Part shown: one piece after another, positions 45,114-54,533 of the stretch
How positions within the stretch are numbered: the stretch's first letter is position 1
How the letters are laid out: every line of letters begins with the position of its first letter
Translations under genes and position numbers: made by a program
Origin: JARKQH01 sp964631605
Lineage (GTDB): Bacteria > Verrucomicrobiota > Verrucomicrobiia > Limisphaerales > UBA8199
NCBI GenBank assembly: GCA_964631605.1
Contig: CAZVYG010000006.1
Span: 1-64,000, forward strand
Direction: 5' to 3'
DNA: 64,000 nt
Notes under the pieces: generated by a model
The model's input: only the letters and a program-made list of their open reading frames with translations
Database searches by the model: none
What the model was told of the DNA's origin: nothing

Positions 45114-47921
45114 ATGTCCAAAACAACCCAGTTGCGGATTCTCCATCTGGAAGACGATCCGGACTATCCCGCCCTGGTCCGCTCCCTCCTGGCCCAGGAA
45201 GCCATCCAGGCTGAAGTAGTCCACGTTGCCAGCCAGGCTCAGTTCGAAACCGCGCTGGCAACCTCGGAGTTCGACGTGGTTCTGGCCGATTACCGGCTAC
45301 CCGAATACGACGGCCTTCAGGCCCTGGCTTTTGCGCGCCAACTGCGCCCAGAGGTCCCTTTCCTGCTGGTCTCCGGCACCATCGGCGAGCAGGCCGCGAT
45401 CGAAAGCCTCAAGGCCGGCGCCCGCGACTACGTCCTGAAACTCTGGCCCGAACGTCTGGTCCCCGCCATCCGGCGGGCCGTTGAGGAAGCCCAGCAACGC
45501 CTCCAGCGCATCCGGGCTGAACGGGATCTGGCCCGGACCGAAAAATACTTCCGCGCGCTGACCGAACACTCCCTCGACATCGTGGCTGTCCTGAATCGGG
45601 ACGGTGTCTTGATTTACTACAGTCCGTCGGTGACCCGGCTGCTCGGCTACTCCAAAGATCAGCTCATTGGCACCCAGGTCTTTTCCTTAGTCCACCCCGA
45701 GGACGTTCCGACCGCCAAGATCGCGCTGGCCCAGGCCCTAACCGATCCAGACCGCACCGTCCGCCTCGAACTCCGAGTCCGCCATGCCGACGGCTCCTGG
45801 CGCCACTTGGAAGTTGCGGGCCAAAACCGCCTGGAAGACCCCGAAATCGCCGCCCTGATCCTCAACGCCCGCGACATCTCCGACCGCAAGCGCATCGAAC
45901 ACCGCGACACCGCCCTCTCGAAACTCGGCCAGCATTTGAGCGCCGCCTCTTCCCCTGCCGACGCGGCTCGAGTCATCCGCGCCATCGCGGACGATCTCTT
46001 CCGGTGGGACGCCTTCACCCTCGACCTCTACTCGGCCGAGGACGACCAGGTCACCCCCTTCTACAACGTGGACACGGACCGCTCGGGCAAACGTTACGAA
46101 CTGGACCTCTCCGGAGCGCCGCGCGAGCCCAGCGGCATGGCCCGCCGTGTCATTTCCAACGGCGCCGAACTCATCCTCCGAGAGCCGCCGCTTGTCATGC
46201 CCGCCGACGTCATCGCCATTGGCGAAGAGCATCGCCCCTCGGCCTCGCTGATGGTTGTGCCGATCCGCAATCGCACGCAGGTCATCGGCATCCTCTCGGT
46301 CCAAAGCTACTCCTTCAACGCCTACGATTCCCACGACCTGTGCACCCTGCAAACCCTTGCCGATTACTGCGCCGGCGCCCTGGAACGAATCCGCACCGAA
46401 CAAGCGCTTCGGGAAAGCGAACAACGCTTTCGCGACCTGTTCGAAGGTTCACCCGACGCCATTTTCGTCGAAGATTTGGCGGGCAACGTCCTGGATGTCA
46501 ACCCGGCCGCCTGCCAGCTCCACGGCTATTCGAAATCCGAGCTGATTGGAAAAAATGTCCTTGACCTTGTCGCGCCTGAAATCCGTGACGCCGTCCGCGA
46601 CAACCTGCCCGCCCTCGCCCACGGCGGCCTCCGCCAACTCGAGGGCATCAGCCTTACCCGTGATGGCAAAACCGTCCCCGTCGAAATCCGCGTCAACCGC
46701 ATTGAATACAGCGGCCGGCCGGCTCTCCTGCTTCACGTTCGCGATCTGACGGAACGCAAACATCTGGAGGACCAATTCCGCCACGCCCAGAAGATGGAAG
46801 CCATCGGCCGCCTGGCCGGCGGTGTCGCTCACGATTTCAACAACCTCCTCACCGTGATCCACGGCCACGCCTCGCTGCTCCAGACCTGCGGCAACCTCGC
46901 CGCCAACTCGGCCCGGTCCGCCCAGCAGATTGTCCAGGCCGCCGAGCGCGCCGCCGGTCTGACCCGCCAACTGCTGGCGGTCAGCCGCCGGCAGGTCATG
47001 CAACTGCGCCGCCTGGACCTCAATGATGTGGTCGCCAACATGACCAAAATGCTCGGGCGCATTCTTGGGGAAGACATCGCCCTGCAACTCCAATACTCGC
47101 CGGCGCCAGCCCTGATTCAGGCCGACGGTGGCATGATGGAACAAGTGCTCCTCAACCTGGTGGTGAACGCCCGGGACGCCATGCCCGGGGGCGGCCAGTT
47201 GCATATTCAAATTGCACTGCGCCAGCTCACCGTCGAGCACCTCCCTGGCAAGTCCGGCGCCACCCCCGGCCCCTTCGTTTGCCTCAGCGTCTCCGACACC
47301 GGTTGCGGCATTTCCCCCGAAAACCTCCGCCGCATTTTCGAACCTTTCTTCACCACCAAGGAAGTAGGCAAGGGCACCGGACTGGGTCTTGCCACCGCGT
47401 ATGGCATAGTCAAACAGCATCATGGCTGGATAGACGTCCAAAGCCAGCTCGGCCGTGGCTCCACTTTTCAGGTCTTTCTGCCCGCCGCCCCGGCCGGCGC
47501 CGCCCCGACCGCCGTGGTCGAAAAACCGGCTGCCATCCCCGGCGGCACCGAAACCATTCTCGTCGTCGAAGACGAAGCCCCGGTTCGCGAGCTGGTCTGC
47601 AACCTCCTCGCCAGCCACGGTTACAAAACTCTCCAGGCCGAAACGGGGGTCAAAGCCCTGGAACTGTGGCAACAATGCAAAGACGAGGTGGACCTGGTCG
47701 TGACCGACCTGGTCATGCCCGACCAGATCAACGGACGTCAACTCGCCGAAAAGCTCTGGGCCGAGCGTCCGCGCCTTAAAGTTCTTTTTACCAGTGGCTA
47801 CAACTGCGACGTGGTAGGCAAAGGTTTCGTCCTCGAACGCGGCCTGAAATATCTGCAAAAACCTTATCCCCCAAGCCAGCTCGCCCTCGCGGTCAGAGAA
47901 TGCCTCGACGCCGTGAACTGA
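45114..47921 (+). CDS. Hybrid sensor histidine kinase (REC-PAS-GAF-PAS-HK-REC)
   Basis: A 935-residue cytoplasmic two-component protein; the start at 45114 (MSKTTQLRIL) is chosen because upstream residues look random. Order seen: receiver (phospho-acceptor Asp in VLADYRLPEYDG, about 54), PAS (ALTEHSLDIVAVLNRDG), GAF (about 275-420), second PAS (FEGSPDAIFVEDLAGN), HisKA with His in GGVAHDFNNLL, HATPase with N-box LVVNARDAMPGG and GTGLGLATAYG, and a C-terminal receiver (VVTDLVMPDQING). No membrane segment or DNA-binding output. Signals may be soluble or relayed from another kinase. No partner regulator is adjacent. Confidence 0.9.
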   Translation: MSKTTQLRILHLEDDPDYPALVRSLLAQEAIQAEVVHVASQAQFETALATSEFDVVLADYRLPEYDGLQALAFARQLRPEVPFLLVSGTIGEQAAIESLKAGARDYVLKLWPERLVPAIRRAVEEAQQRLQRIRAERDLARTEKYFRALTEHSLDIVAVLNRDGVLIYYSPSVTRLLGYSKDQLIGTQVFSLVHPEDVPTAKIALAQALTDPDRTVRLELRVRHADGSWRHLEVAGQNRLEDPEIAALILNARDISDRKRIEHRDTALSKLGQHLSAASSPADAARVIRAIADDLFRWDAFTLDLYSAEDDQVTPFYNVDTDRSGKRYELDLSGAPREPSGMARRVISNGAELILREPPLVMPADVIAIGEEHRPSASLMVVPIRNRTQVIGILSVQSYSFNAYDSHDLCTLQTLADYCAGALERIRTEQALRESEQRFRDLFEGSPDAIFVEDLAGNVLDVNPAACQLHGYSKSELIGKNVLDLVAPEIRDAVRDNLPALAHGGLRQLEGISLTRDGKTVPVEIRVNRIEYSGRPALLLHVRDLTERKHLEDQFRHAQKMEAIGRLAGGVAHDFNNLLTVIHGHASLLQTCGNLAANSARSAQQIVQAAERAAGLTRQLLAVSRRQVMQLRRLDLNDVVANMTKMLGRILGEDIALQLQYSPAPALIQADGGMMEQVLLNLVVNARDAMPGGGQLHIQIALRQLTVEHLPGKSGATPGPFVCLSVSDTGCGISPENLRRIFEPFFTTKEVGKGTGLGLATAYGIVKQHHGWIDVQSQLGRGSTFQVFLPAAPAGAAPTAVVEKPAAIPGGTETILVVEDEAPVRELVCNLLASHGYKTLQAETGVKALELWQQCKDEVDLVVTDLVMPDQINGRQLAEKLWAERPRLKVLFTSGYNCDVVGKGFVLERGLKYLQKPYPPSQLALAVRECLDAVN

Positions 47922-47942
47922 CCGGCCGGCCATCCCGGAAAA

Positions 47943-47961
47943 GGGGGGTGAGAAACCCCCC
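47943..47961 (+). repeat. GC hairpin after kinase gene
   Basis: GGGGGG (47943-47948) and CCCCCC (47956-47961) pair across a 7-base loop 22 bases after the kinase stop. No T tract follows, so a terminator role is only possible. Confidence 0.35.
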
Positions 47962-48165
47962 GGGGACCCCAGGGGAGCATCATCGCGCTGCGGGGTGGGG
48001 CATCGCCCAACCATCTTTCGCGCTCGCGTCGGGCTGCGGCGCGGTTGCGGCACAACGAAAAGACCAACTTCGGTCCGGCTCGGAGCGGCTTCGGGGAGAC
48101 TGGCCGTAAGCGAAATTCGTGCCAAATTTTCTTGTGCGCCAGCCGAGAGGGTTTAGTATGGCGAC

Positions 48166-49662
48166 ATGGTACAAGGCTTACACTTGTCTCAGCGCCTCAC
48201 GCAGTCGCTCATACTGGCGCCGCAGTTGCAGCAGTCCCTGGCGCTGCTCCAGGCCCCGACCTTGGAGCTTAAGGCATTGGTCGAACAGGAGTTGCAACAG
48301 AATCCGGTCCTCGAAGAGGTGCCGGTCCAGGACGTTGAGGCCCAGGAGAAAGACTCCACTGAAGGCAAGAGCCGCGATGCCGCTGATCCCACCGAACCCC
48401 CGGCAGACCTCAACTTCGATCCTGCGTCCGAGAAGGCCACCAGCGAGCCGGTTGATGATTTTCAAGCCGAGTTCGAGCGCCTCGTCCAGTTGGACCAGGA
48501 ATGGCGCGATTACTTTGGGCAGGCCAACCTCCCGACCCGCTCGACGCCCGAAGATGAGGAAAAACGCCAGTTCATGTTCGACTCTCTGGTCGCCGGAACC
48601 TCCCTGCAGGAGTTCCTCCTCGAACAAGTGCGCCAATCGTCCCTGCCCCAGGAGCAATGGCCCATCGCCGAAATGCTTATCGGCAACATTGACGATTACG
48701 GTTATCTCAAGGCCACCCTCGAGGAACTTTCCGCCGCCACAGGCGTGCCGGTTGAAACCATCGAAGCGGTCCTCAAGGTGATTCAAACCTTCGATCCGCC
48801 GGGGGTCGCCGCCCGGGACCTCCGCGAGTGTCTGCTCCTCCAGCTCGAACGTGCCGGACAACGGAACACCCTTGAATACCGCATCGTCTCCGACTTCATG
48901 GAAGCCCTCGGCAAACGCCGCATCCCCGAAATCGCCCGGGGCACTGGCACGGAAGTGGACGAGGTCCAGGACGCCTTGGAAAATATCGCCAAACTCGAAC
49001 CCCGACCCGGCCGGGCCTACCTCCCCGACAACGACCAGTACGTCCTGCCCGAAGTCTTTGTCACCAAGCAAAACGGCGAATACGTTGTCACGACCAACAA
49101 CGATCACATCCCCCACCTCCGCATCAGTAACACCTACAAGGACCTGATGGCCCATTCCGAAAACTCCGCCGAGGTCCGCAACTACATCCGCGAAAAAATC
49201 CGCGCGGGAAAATTCCTCATTAAGAGCCTCCACCAGCGGCAGCAGACGATCCTGAACATCGCCCGGGAAATTGTCGCCCGCCAGCGCGAGTTCCTCGACA
49301 AAGGGGTCGCTTTTCTCAAACCCATGACCATGGTCCAGGTCGCCCAAGCGGTTGGGGTCCATGAAACCACCGTCAGCCGCGCCGTCTCCGGCAAGTACAT
49401 TCAGACCCCCCAGGGTGTCTTTGAAATGAAATACTTCTTCACCGCCGGCATTCCCACCGCGAGCGGGGACGGTTTGTCCAACACCAGTGTCAAGGACATG
49501 ATCGCCGAAATCTTCCGGAACGAAGACCCCTCCAAGCCCCTGTCCGACCAGGAAGTCGTCGCCATGCTCAAGGAAAAAGGCATTGTCATCGCCCGCCGGA
49601 CGGTCGCCAAGTACCGCACCGAACTGAACATCCTTCCTTCAAACCTCCGCAAAGTGTATTGA
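48166..49662 (+). CDS. rpoN: RNA polymerase sigma-54 factor RpoN
   Basis: Sigma factor recognising -24/-12 promoters and needing AAA+ activators. The 498-residue protein shows the Gln/Leu-rich region I (LSQRLTQSLILAPQLQQSLA), an acidic region II (about 50-110), the core-binding domain, the HTH (MTMVQVAQAVGVHETTVSRA) and the RpoN box ARRTVAKYR near residue 480. Length is typical. GAGAGGG lies about 15 bases before the ATG at 48166; another ATG eight bases earlier is out of frame. No activator gene is adjacent. A candidate target site occurs at 62235 in this window. Confidence 0.97.
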   Translation: MVQGLHLSQRLTQSLILAPQLQQSLALLQAPTLELKALVEQELQQNPVLEEVPVQDVEAQEKDSTEGKSRDAADPTEPPADLNFDPASEKATSEPVDDFQAEFERLVQLDQEWRDYFGQANLPTRSTPEDEEKRQFMFDSLVAGTSLQEFLLEQVRQSSLPQEQWPIAEMLIGNIDDYGYLKATLEELSAATGVPVETIEAVLKVIQTFDPPGVAARDLRECLLLQLERAGQRNTLEYRIVSDFMEALGKRRIPEIARGTGTEVDEVQDALENIAKLEPRPGRAYLPDNDQYVLPEVFVTKQNGEYVVTTNNDHIPHLRISNTYKDLMAHSENSAEVRNYIREKIRAGKFLIKSLHQRQQTILNIAREIVARQREFLDKGVAFLKPMTMVQVAQAVGVHETTVSRAVSGKYIQTPQGVFEMKYFFTAGIPTASGDGLSNTSVKDMIAEIFRNEDPSKPLSDQEVVAMLKEKGIVIARRTVAKYRTELNILPSNLRKVY

Positions 49663-49670
49663 TCGTTCGA

Positions 49671-49692
49671 GGCGGGAAAGGCTTTCCCCGCC
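49671..49692 (+). terminator. Possible weak terminator between rpoN and miaB
   Basis: GGCGGGAA and TTCCCCGCC form a stem with one bulge and a 5-base loop, nine bases after the rpoN stop; CCTTT follows and TTTTT occurs 20 bases on. The T tract is poor, so this may only attenuate. Confidence 0.35.
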
Positions 49693-49743
49693 CCTTTGCC
49701 AGCCGGCCTTTTTGGGTTATGCTGGACCTGGTTCCGCGCACTC

Positions 49744-51099
49744 ATGCCCAGTGTTTTTATCAAAACCTACGGTTGCCAGATGAACGAACGCGACAGCGAG
49801 GCGGTCGCGGCGCAGCTCGTCGCCAAAGGCTACACGCTGGCCGATTCCGAAGCCGGCGCCGACATTATCCTCCTGAACACCTGCTCCGTTCGCGATTTTG
49901 CCGAACGCAAGGCCTTGAACAAAATGAAGGCCCTCGTGGCCGACGGCCGCCGCGCCCGACCGGGCGTCCGCTTTGGCTTCCTGGGCTGCATGGCCCAAAG
50001 CCGCGGGCAGGAATTGATTGACAAACTCCCCGACGTGGACCTCGTCATCGGCACCCAGAAGTTCCATCGCGCGGCCGAGTATCTGGACGACCTGCTCCAG
50101 GGCCGGCGCCAAAAGGTTGTGGACGTCGAAGCCGAGCCACGCAGCGAAGCCGCCATTCGGGAACACCTGCTCGCGGGCAATGGCCGGCCGGCCGTCACCG
50201 CCTACGTCAGCATCATGCAGGGGTGCAACCAGTTTTGCACCTTTTGCATCGTCCCCTACACGCGCGGCGAGGAACGCAGCCGCGCCATCCCCGACATTGT
50301 CGCCGAATGTCACGAGCTGGCTCAACGCGGCGTGAAGGAGATCACCCTTTTGGGCCAGATTGTCACCAGCTACGGCAAACGGGACATTCCCCGCCAAAAT
50401 GGACGCTCCCCTTTCGTGCAGTTGTTGGAAGCGGTCCAGCAGGTCGAGGGCCTCCAGCGGATTCGGTTTACCGCCCCGCACCCCAAGGGGTATGGCGACG
50501 ACCTGGTGGAGGCTTATGGCCGGCTGCCGAAGCTGGTCGAGAGCGCCCATCTGCCTGTGCAAAGCGGGAGCAACCGGGTGCTGAAGCTGATGCACCGCGG
50601 CTACACCCGCGAGCGGTTTGTCGAACTGACGGCCAAACTGCGCAAAGTCAAACCGCACATCGGGTTGACCACCGACTTCATCGTCGGGTTCCCCGGCGAG
50701 ACGAAGGCGGACTTCGAGGAAACCCTTTCGCTGGTTCGCGAAGTCGAGTTCGACCAGGCCTTTATTTTCAAGTATTCCGAGCGCCGCGACACCCCCGCGG
50801 CGGGGATGCCCCACCCGGTGCCGGTCGAGGTGCGCGAGGAGCGGATGCAGCGGCTGCTGGCGGCGGTCAACGAAGTCGCCGGCCGGCGTTACATGGGGCT
50901 GGTGGGGCAGCGGGTCGAGATTCTGGTCGAGGGACCGAGCAAGCGCAATCCCGCGCGTTTGACCGGACGGACCCGGTGCAACAAGATCGTGGTGTTTGAA
51001 GGTTCCCCCCGGCACGTGGGACAGGTGATGGAGCTTCGGATCGTGCGGGCCGGTTCCTTTACGCTTTACGGCGACCCGGCCATTGTTAATCTGGAATAA
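49744..51099 (+). CDS. miaB: tRNA-2-methylthio-N6-dimethylallyladenosine synthase MiaB
   Basis: Radical SAM methylthiotransferase modifying A37 in tRNAs that read UNN codons. The start at 49744 (MPSVFIKTYGCQMNERDSEA) gives 451 residues, normal for MiaB. Cysteines for the auxiliary cluster appear in TYGCQMN (Cys11), LLNTCSVR and FLGCMAQ; the radical SAM cluster CNQFCTFC is at about 161-168, followed by VPYTRGEERSR. A C-terminal TRAM domain (VEILVEGPSKR to VVFEG) binds tRNA. It follows rpoN by 81 bases on the same strand. Confidence 0.96.
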   Translation: MPSVFIKTYGCQMNERDSEAVAAQLVAKGYTLADSEAGADIILLNTCSVRDFAERKALNKMKALVADGRRARPGVRFGFLGCMAQSRGQELIDKLPDVDLVIGTQKFHRAAEYLDDLLQGRRQKVVDVEAEPRSEAAIREHLLAGNGRPAVTAYVSIMQGCNQFCTFCIVPYTRGEERSRAIPDIVAECHELAQRGVKEITLLGQIVTSYGKRDIPRQNGRSPFVQLLEAVQQVEGLQRIRFTAPHPKGYGDDLVEAYGRLPKLVESAHLPVQSGSNRVLKLMHRGYTRERFVELTAKLRKVKPHIGLTTDFIVGFPGETKADFEETLSLVREVEFDQAFIFKYSERRDTPAAGMPHPVPVEVREERMQRLLAAVNEVAGRRYMGLVGQRVEILVEGPSKRNPARLTGRTRCNKIVVFEGSPRHVGQVMELRIVRAGSFTLYGDPAIVNLE

Positions 51100-51146
51100 A
51101 TGTTTGCTGCTCCGGTATTGCCCTGACGGACGTGAATGGCTGATCT

Positions 51147-51719
51147 ATGCCTCCCCTTCCCCTTTCCACCCTGGCCATCATTCTCGGGCTGCTGGTCTGT
51201 GTCCCGCATGTTTACGGTTTGGCCCAGCCGGACGGCTTTGCTGCCGCGATCCGCAGGTTTCCGCGGTCGCTCCCCTGGGGCTACGCCCTGATGCTCCTGG
51301 GAACCGTGTGGTTCCTGTACAACCTGAGCCAGGAATCCATCGCCGACTTTGCCGCCTACAAAAAATTTCTCGTCGCGGGCTTCGCCGCGATCGGCATCGG
51401 CGCGTGCGTTTACGTGAAGGATTTCCTGGCGATTCGGGGGATGGCGGTGGTGATGCTGTTGCTGGCCAAGCTGATGGTGGATAGCGGCCGCCCGCATCTG
51501 GCGGCCACGCACTGGGTGCTGGTCATTCAAGGGTGGGCTTACCTGATGGTGATCGGCGGCATGTGGCTGACGATTTCCCCCTGGCGGGCGCGCGACCTGA
51601 TCGAATGGGCCACTGCCAATCGGAAGCGGCTGCAAGCCGTCTGCGCCGCGCGGGTCGCGTTCGGACTGTTCATCCTGGCGCTGGGGCTGACGGTCTTCCG
51701 GCCCTTGCCCCCTCCTTGA
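51147..51719 (+). CDS. Hypothetical multi-pass membrane protein
   Basis: A 190-residue protein with about five hydrophobic segments (LSTLAIILGLLVCVPHVYG; YALMLLGTVWFLYNLS; FLVAGFAAIGIGACVYV; GMAVVMLLLAKLMV; AYLMVIGGMWLTIS; VAFGLFILALGLTVF). I do not recognise the family and see no catalytic residues. Its stop codon overlaps a possible TTG start of the glycosyltransferase gene, so the two may be translated together; a role near envelope sugar assembly would be only a guess. Confidence 0.7.
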   Translation: MPPLPLSTLAIILGLLVCVPHVYGLAQPDGFAAAIRRFPRSLPWGYALMLLGTVWFLYNLSQESIADFAAYKKFLVAGFAAIGIGACVYVKDFLAIRGMAVVMLLLAKLMVDSGRPHLAATHWVLVIQGWAYLMVIGGMWLTISPWRARDLIEWATANRKRLQAVCAARVAFGLFILALGLTVFRPLPPP

Positions 51720-52684
51720 ACACCGGTCCCGCCGTGGCTGTGAAAGGCAAAATCCTGGTGATCCGCGGCGGGGCGATTGGGGATTTCATTCTGACGCTGC
51801 CCGCCATTGCGGCGCTGCGGCGGCAGTTTCCCGAGGCGCATCTGGAGGTGCTCGGCTATTCCCACATCGTGCAGTTGGCGATTGCCAGCGGACTGGCGGA
51901 CCGCGCCCAGTCCATCGAAGCCCGGGCGCTGGCGGGGTTCTTCGCCAGTGGCGGCGAGCTGGCCTCCGACTGGGTGGACTACTTCTCCGAGTTCGATCTG
52001 ATCGTGTCCTACCTCTACGATCCGGATCAGATTTTCCGCGCGAACGTCGCCCGCTGCACGGGCGCCCAGTTCATTGTCGCCCCGCATCGGCCGGACGAGC
52101 GGGCGGGCCTCCACGCCACTCAGGTTTATCTCAAACCGCTGGAGCAACTGGCCATCTTTGAGGCCGACCCGGTGCCGCACCTGAGTTTCAGCCCGGGCAG
52201 CGCCACCAGGCGGCAGTTGGCCCTGCACCCCGGCAGCGGCAGCGAATCCAAGAACTGGCCGGAGCATGCCTGGGCCGAGCTGGTGGAACGACTGATCCAC
52301 GAAACGGACTTTGACCTGTTGCTGGTGGGGGGCGAGGCGGAGGGGGAACGGCTGCAACGCCTGGCCGCCGCGCTGCCTCCGGCGCGATTGCGCGTCGCCC
52401 AAAGTCTGCCGCTGCCCCAACTGGGGAACCTGCTCGAGCAGTGCCGCGGGTTTGTCGGTCATGACTCGGGCATTTCGCACCTGGCCGCGGCGGTGGGTTT
52501 GCCCGGCGTGCTGCTCTGGGCGCGCACCGCCGAGAGAATCTGGCGCCCGCCCAGTCTCCGGATGCGCCTGCTGCGCCACCCGGAAAGCCTGAACCTCTTG
52601 CCGGTGGCGGAGGTATTCGAAGCCGTGTGCCAGCTCGAGCAGCCGGCGACGGGAGAATCGCCCGCCGCCGCGACGCAGTATTAG
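51716..52684 (+). CDS. Glycosyltransferase family 9 (heptosyltransferase-like)
   Basis: Transfers a sugar in lipopolysaccharide or related glycan synthesis. The Rossmann-type N-terminus (ILVIRGGAIGDFILTLPAI) and the C-terminal half with LALHPGSGSESKNWPEHAWA and GHDSGISHLAAAVGLP match ADP-heptose:LPS heptosyltransferase-like GT9 enzymes. Length is about 322 residues. No ATG fits the N-terminus. The TTG at 51716 overlaps the upstream stop (TTGA); GTG at 51734 or 51740 are alternatives closer to KILVIRG. The lack of a clear ribosome-binding site favours coupling to the membrane protein gene. Confidence 0.85.
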   Translation: MNTGPAVAVKGKILVIRGGAIGDFILTLPAIAALRRQFPEAHLEVLGYSHIVQLAIASGLADRAQSIEARALAGFFASGGELASDWVDYFSEFDLIVSYLYDPDQIFRANVARCTGAQFIVAPHRPDERAGLHATQVYLKPLEQLAIFEADPVPHLSFSPGSATRRQLALHPGSGSESKNWPEHAWAELVERLIHETDFDLLLVGGEAEGERLQRLAAALPPARLRVAQSLPLPQLGNLLEQCRGFVGHDSGISHLAAAVGLPGVLLWARTAERIWRPPSLRMRLLRHPESLNLLPVAEVFEAVCQLEQPATGESPAAATQY

Positions 52685-52794
52685 ATGACGCGCTCGGGGG
52701 GCGAGGCGGAGGGGAAGCGGCTCCCGCGCGTGGCCGCCGTCCTTGTTTGAATCCTGGGAATTGACAGCGGGCGGCAAATGGACAGCCTTTGCCG

Positions 52795-54243
52795 ATGCTG
52801 ACCCAGCAGGACATTCGCGCGGTGATCTTCGACATGGACGGGGTGTTGACCGACTCCGAGCCGTTGATCAACGCGGCGGCGGTGCGGATGTTCCAGGAGC
52901 GCGGGCTGAAGGTGCAACCGGAGGATTTCGCCCCGTTCGTGGGGACGGGGGAGGATCGCTATCTTGGGGGTGTGGCGGAGAAATACTCGTTTGCAATTGA
53001 TTTGGCCGAGGCCAAACGCCGCACCTATGAGATTTATTTGGAGATGGTGCCGACGCGGCTGGAGCGATTCCCCGGAGCGGTGGAACTGGTGGAGGCGTGC
53101 CGGCGGGCGGGTTTGCGCGTCGCCGTGGCATCCAGCGCCGACCGCGTCAAAGTCGAGGCGAACCTGCGGCAGATCGGACTGCCGTGGGAAACATGGGACG
53201 CGGTGGTGAGCGGCGAAGACGTGGCGGCCAAGAAGCCCGCGCCCGACATTTTTCTGGCGGCGGCGGCCCGTCTGGGGATTCCGGCGGCAAACTGCGCGGT
53301 GGTCGAAGATGCGGTCAACGGGATTCGCGCCGCCAAAGCCGCGGGGATGCGTTGTGTGGCAGTGGCACAGACTTTTGCCGCCGAGCGTTTGCAGGGAGCC
53401 GACCTGGTGCGCCCGACGATCGCCGAGGTAACGGTGGCTGATTTGACAGGGGGCGGGAATCCACCGCCGCTCCCGCCTTCCGTCGCGGCACCACCGATGA
53501 TTCCCGCGCAAGCCGGGGTCACGGCCGGGGGGGGATCGTCTGGGAAACCGCTGGGGTTCTGGGCGACGGTGGGATTGGGCACGGTTGCGGGCGGGGCTTT
53601 TGTGGGCGTCCAGGCTGGGGTTGCCGTGGTTTTCATGGCGGTGAGCACCGCCTTGGGCAGGGAGACGGCGTGGGAGAATCTGGAGAGCAACGGCCTTTTG
53701 CTGGCGCTGGCAACCACGGTTTCCGCGCCGGTCGTGGTGTTGTTTTGCTGGCTCTTTGCCAGGATTCCGGCCCCGACCGACCCGGGGCGATACCTCGGGT
53801 TTAAGCGGGTGCCGTTTGGCCAAGTGGCCTGGTGGGGGGTGGCTTTGTTGCTCATGGTGGTGTTGTCGGATTTGCTGACGACGAGTCTGGGACGGCCGAT
53901 TGTTCCCGAATTCATGCAGGATGCCTATGCCAGCGCGGGGGTGCTGCCGCTGTTCTGGTTTGGCCTGGTGGTGGCCGCGCCGGTCGCGGAGGAAATCCTG
54001 TTTCGCGGCTTCCTGTTCGAGGGTTTGCGCCAATCCCCGGCGGGAGCTGCAGGCGCGATTGTGCTGACGTCGGCGGTGTGGTCGGCGATCCATCTGCAGT
54101 ACGATTTTTACGGGGTGGCGACGATTTTCGCGGCGGGGCTGCTGTTGGGATGGGCGCGGCTGAGGACCGGCTCGGTCTATACGACCATGATCTTGCATGG
54201 GTTGATGAACTTTATTGCGACGCTGCAGACGGCGTGGCTGTGA
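52795..54243 (+). CDS. HAD phosphatase fused to CPBP intramembrane protease
   Basis: A 482-residue protein with two modules in one frame. Residues 1-215 are a HAD hydrolase of the beta-phosphoglucomutase/Gph type: nucleophile motif FDMDGVLTDSEP (Asp13, Asp15), AVASSADRVKVEANL, and KPAPDIFLAAA plus VVEDAVNGIRAAKAAG. A Pro-rich linker (PPPLPPSVAAPPMIP) leads to about eight membrane segments of a CPBP (CAAX/bacteriocin-processing) protease with EEILFRG near residue 399, an HLQYDF His and HGLMNF. No stop codon separates the modules. The ATG at 52795 is used; TTG at 52789 is possible. The Pro-rich linker resembles the cytoplasmic tail of stand-alone CPBP proteins. The combined role is unknown. Confidence 0.85.
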   Translation: MLTQQDIRAVIFDMDGVLTDSEPLINAAAVRMFQERGLKVQPEDFAPFVGTGEDRYLGGVAEKYSFAIDLAEAKRRTYEIYLEMVPTRLERFPGAVELVEACRRAGLRVAVASSADRVKVEANLRQIGLPWETWDAVVSGEDVAAKKPAPDIFLAAAARLGIPAANCAVVEDAVNGIRAAKAAGMRCVAVAQTFAAERLQGADLVRPTIAEVTVADLTGGGNPPPLPPSVAAPPMIPAQAGVTAGGGSSGKPLGFWATVGLGTVAGGAFVGVQAGVAVVFMAVSTALGRETAWENLESNGLLLALATTVSAPVVVLFCWLFARIPAPTDPGRYLGFKRVPFGQVAWWGVALLLMVVLSDLLTTSLGRPIVPEFMQDAYASAGVLPLFWFGLVVAAPVAEEILFRGFLFEGLRQSPAGAAGAIVLTSAVWSAIHLQYDFYGVATIFAAGLLLGWARLRTGSVYTTMILHGLMNFIATLQTAWL

Positions 54244-54533
54244 GAGTGGCAACCAATCTGCTTTGGGAGGTTGCACCGGGCGGAGCGGTCCTGAACCGCG
54301 GGTCTGCAGCCAAAAAAGTGGCTGGGGCTGGCGCGTTGCCCGGGGCGATCATGCAACCCTAAATGAATGTGCGGCCAGGGTTCGCAGGGCTGCGCGGCAG
54401 GCCGGCGGAAGGCCCGCGCGGCGGCAGCGGCGGGTTCTGTTTATGGACAGTCCCGGGGCGGATGTCCCGTTGCTGGGCAGGGAGCTTGCGCGAGCGGGTT
54501 GCGAGTCGTAAGATTTAAGCGGCAGCAAAAGTT

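Noticed and set aside
47943..47961. GGGGGG/CCCCCC hairpin as intrinsic terminator
   Set aside because: The stem is short and homopolymeric, and no T run follows.
54244..54533. Possible short gene between the HAD-CPBP and receiver-kinase genes
   Set aside because: Two frames are open for about 50 codons, but neither has a plausible start or known motif.
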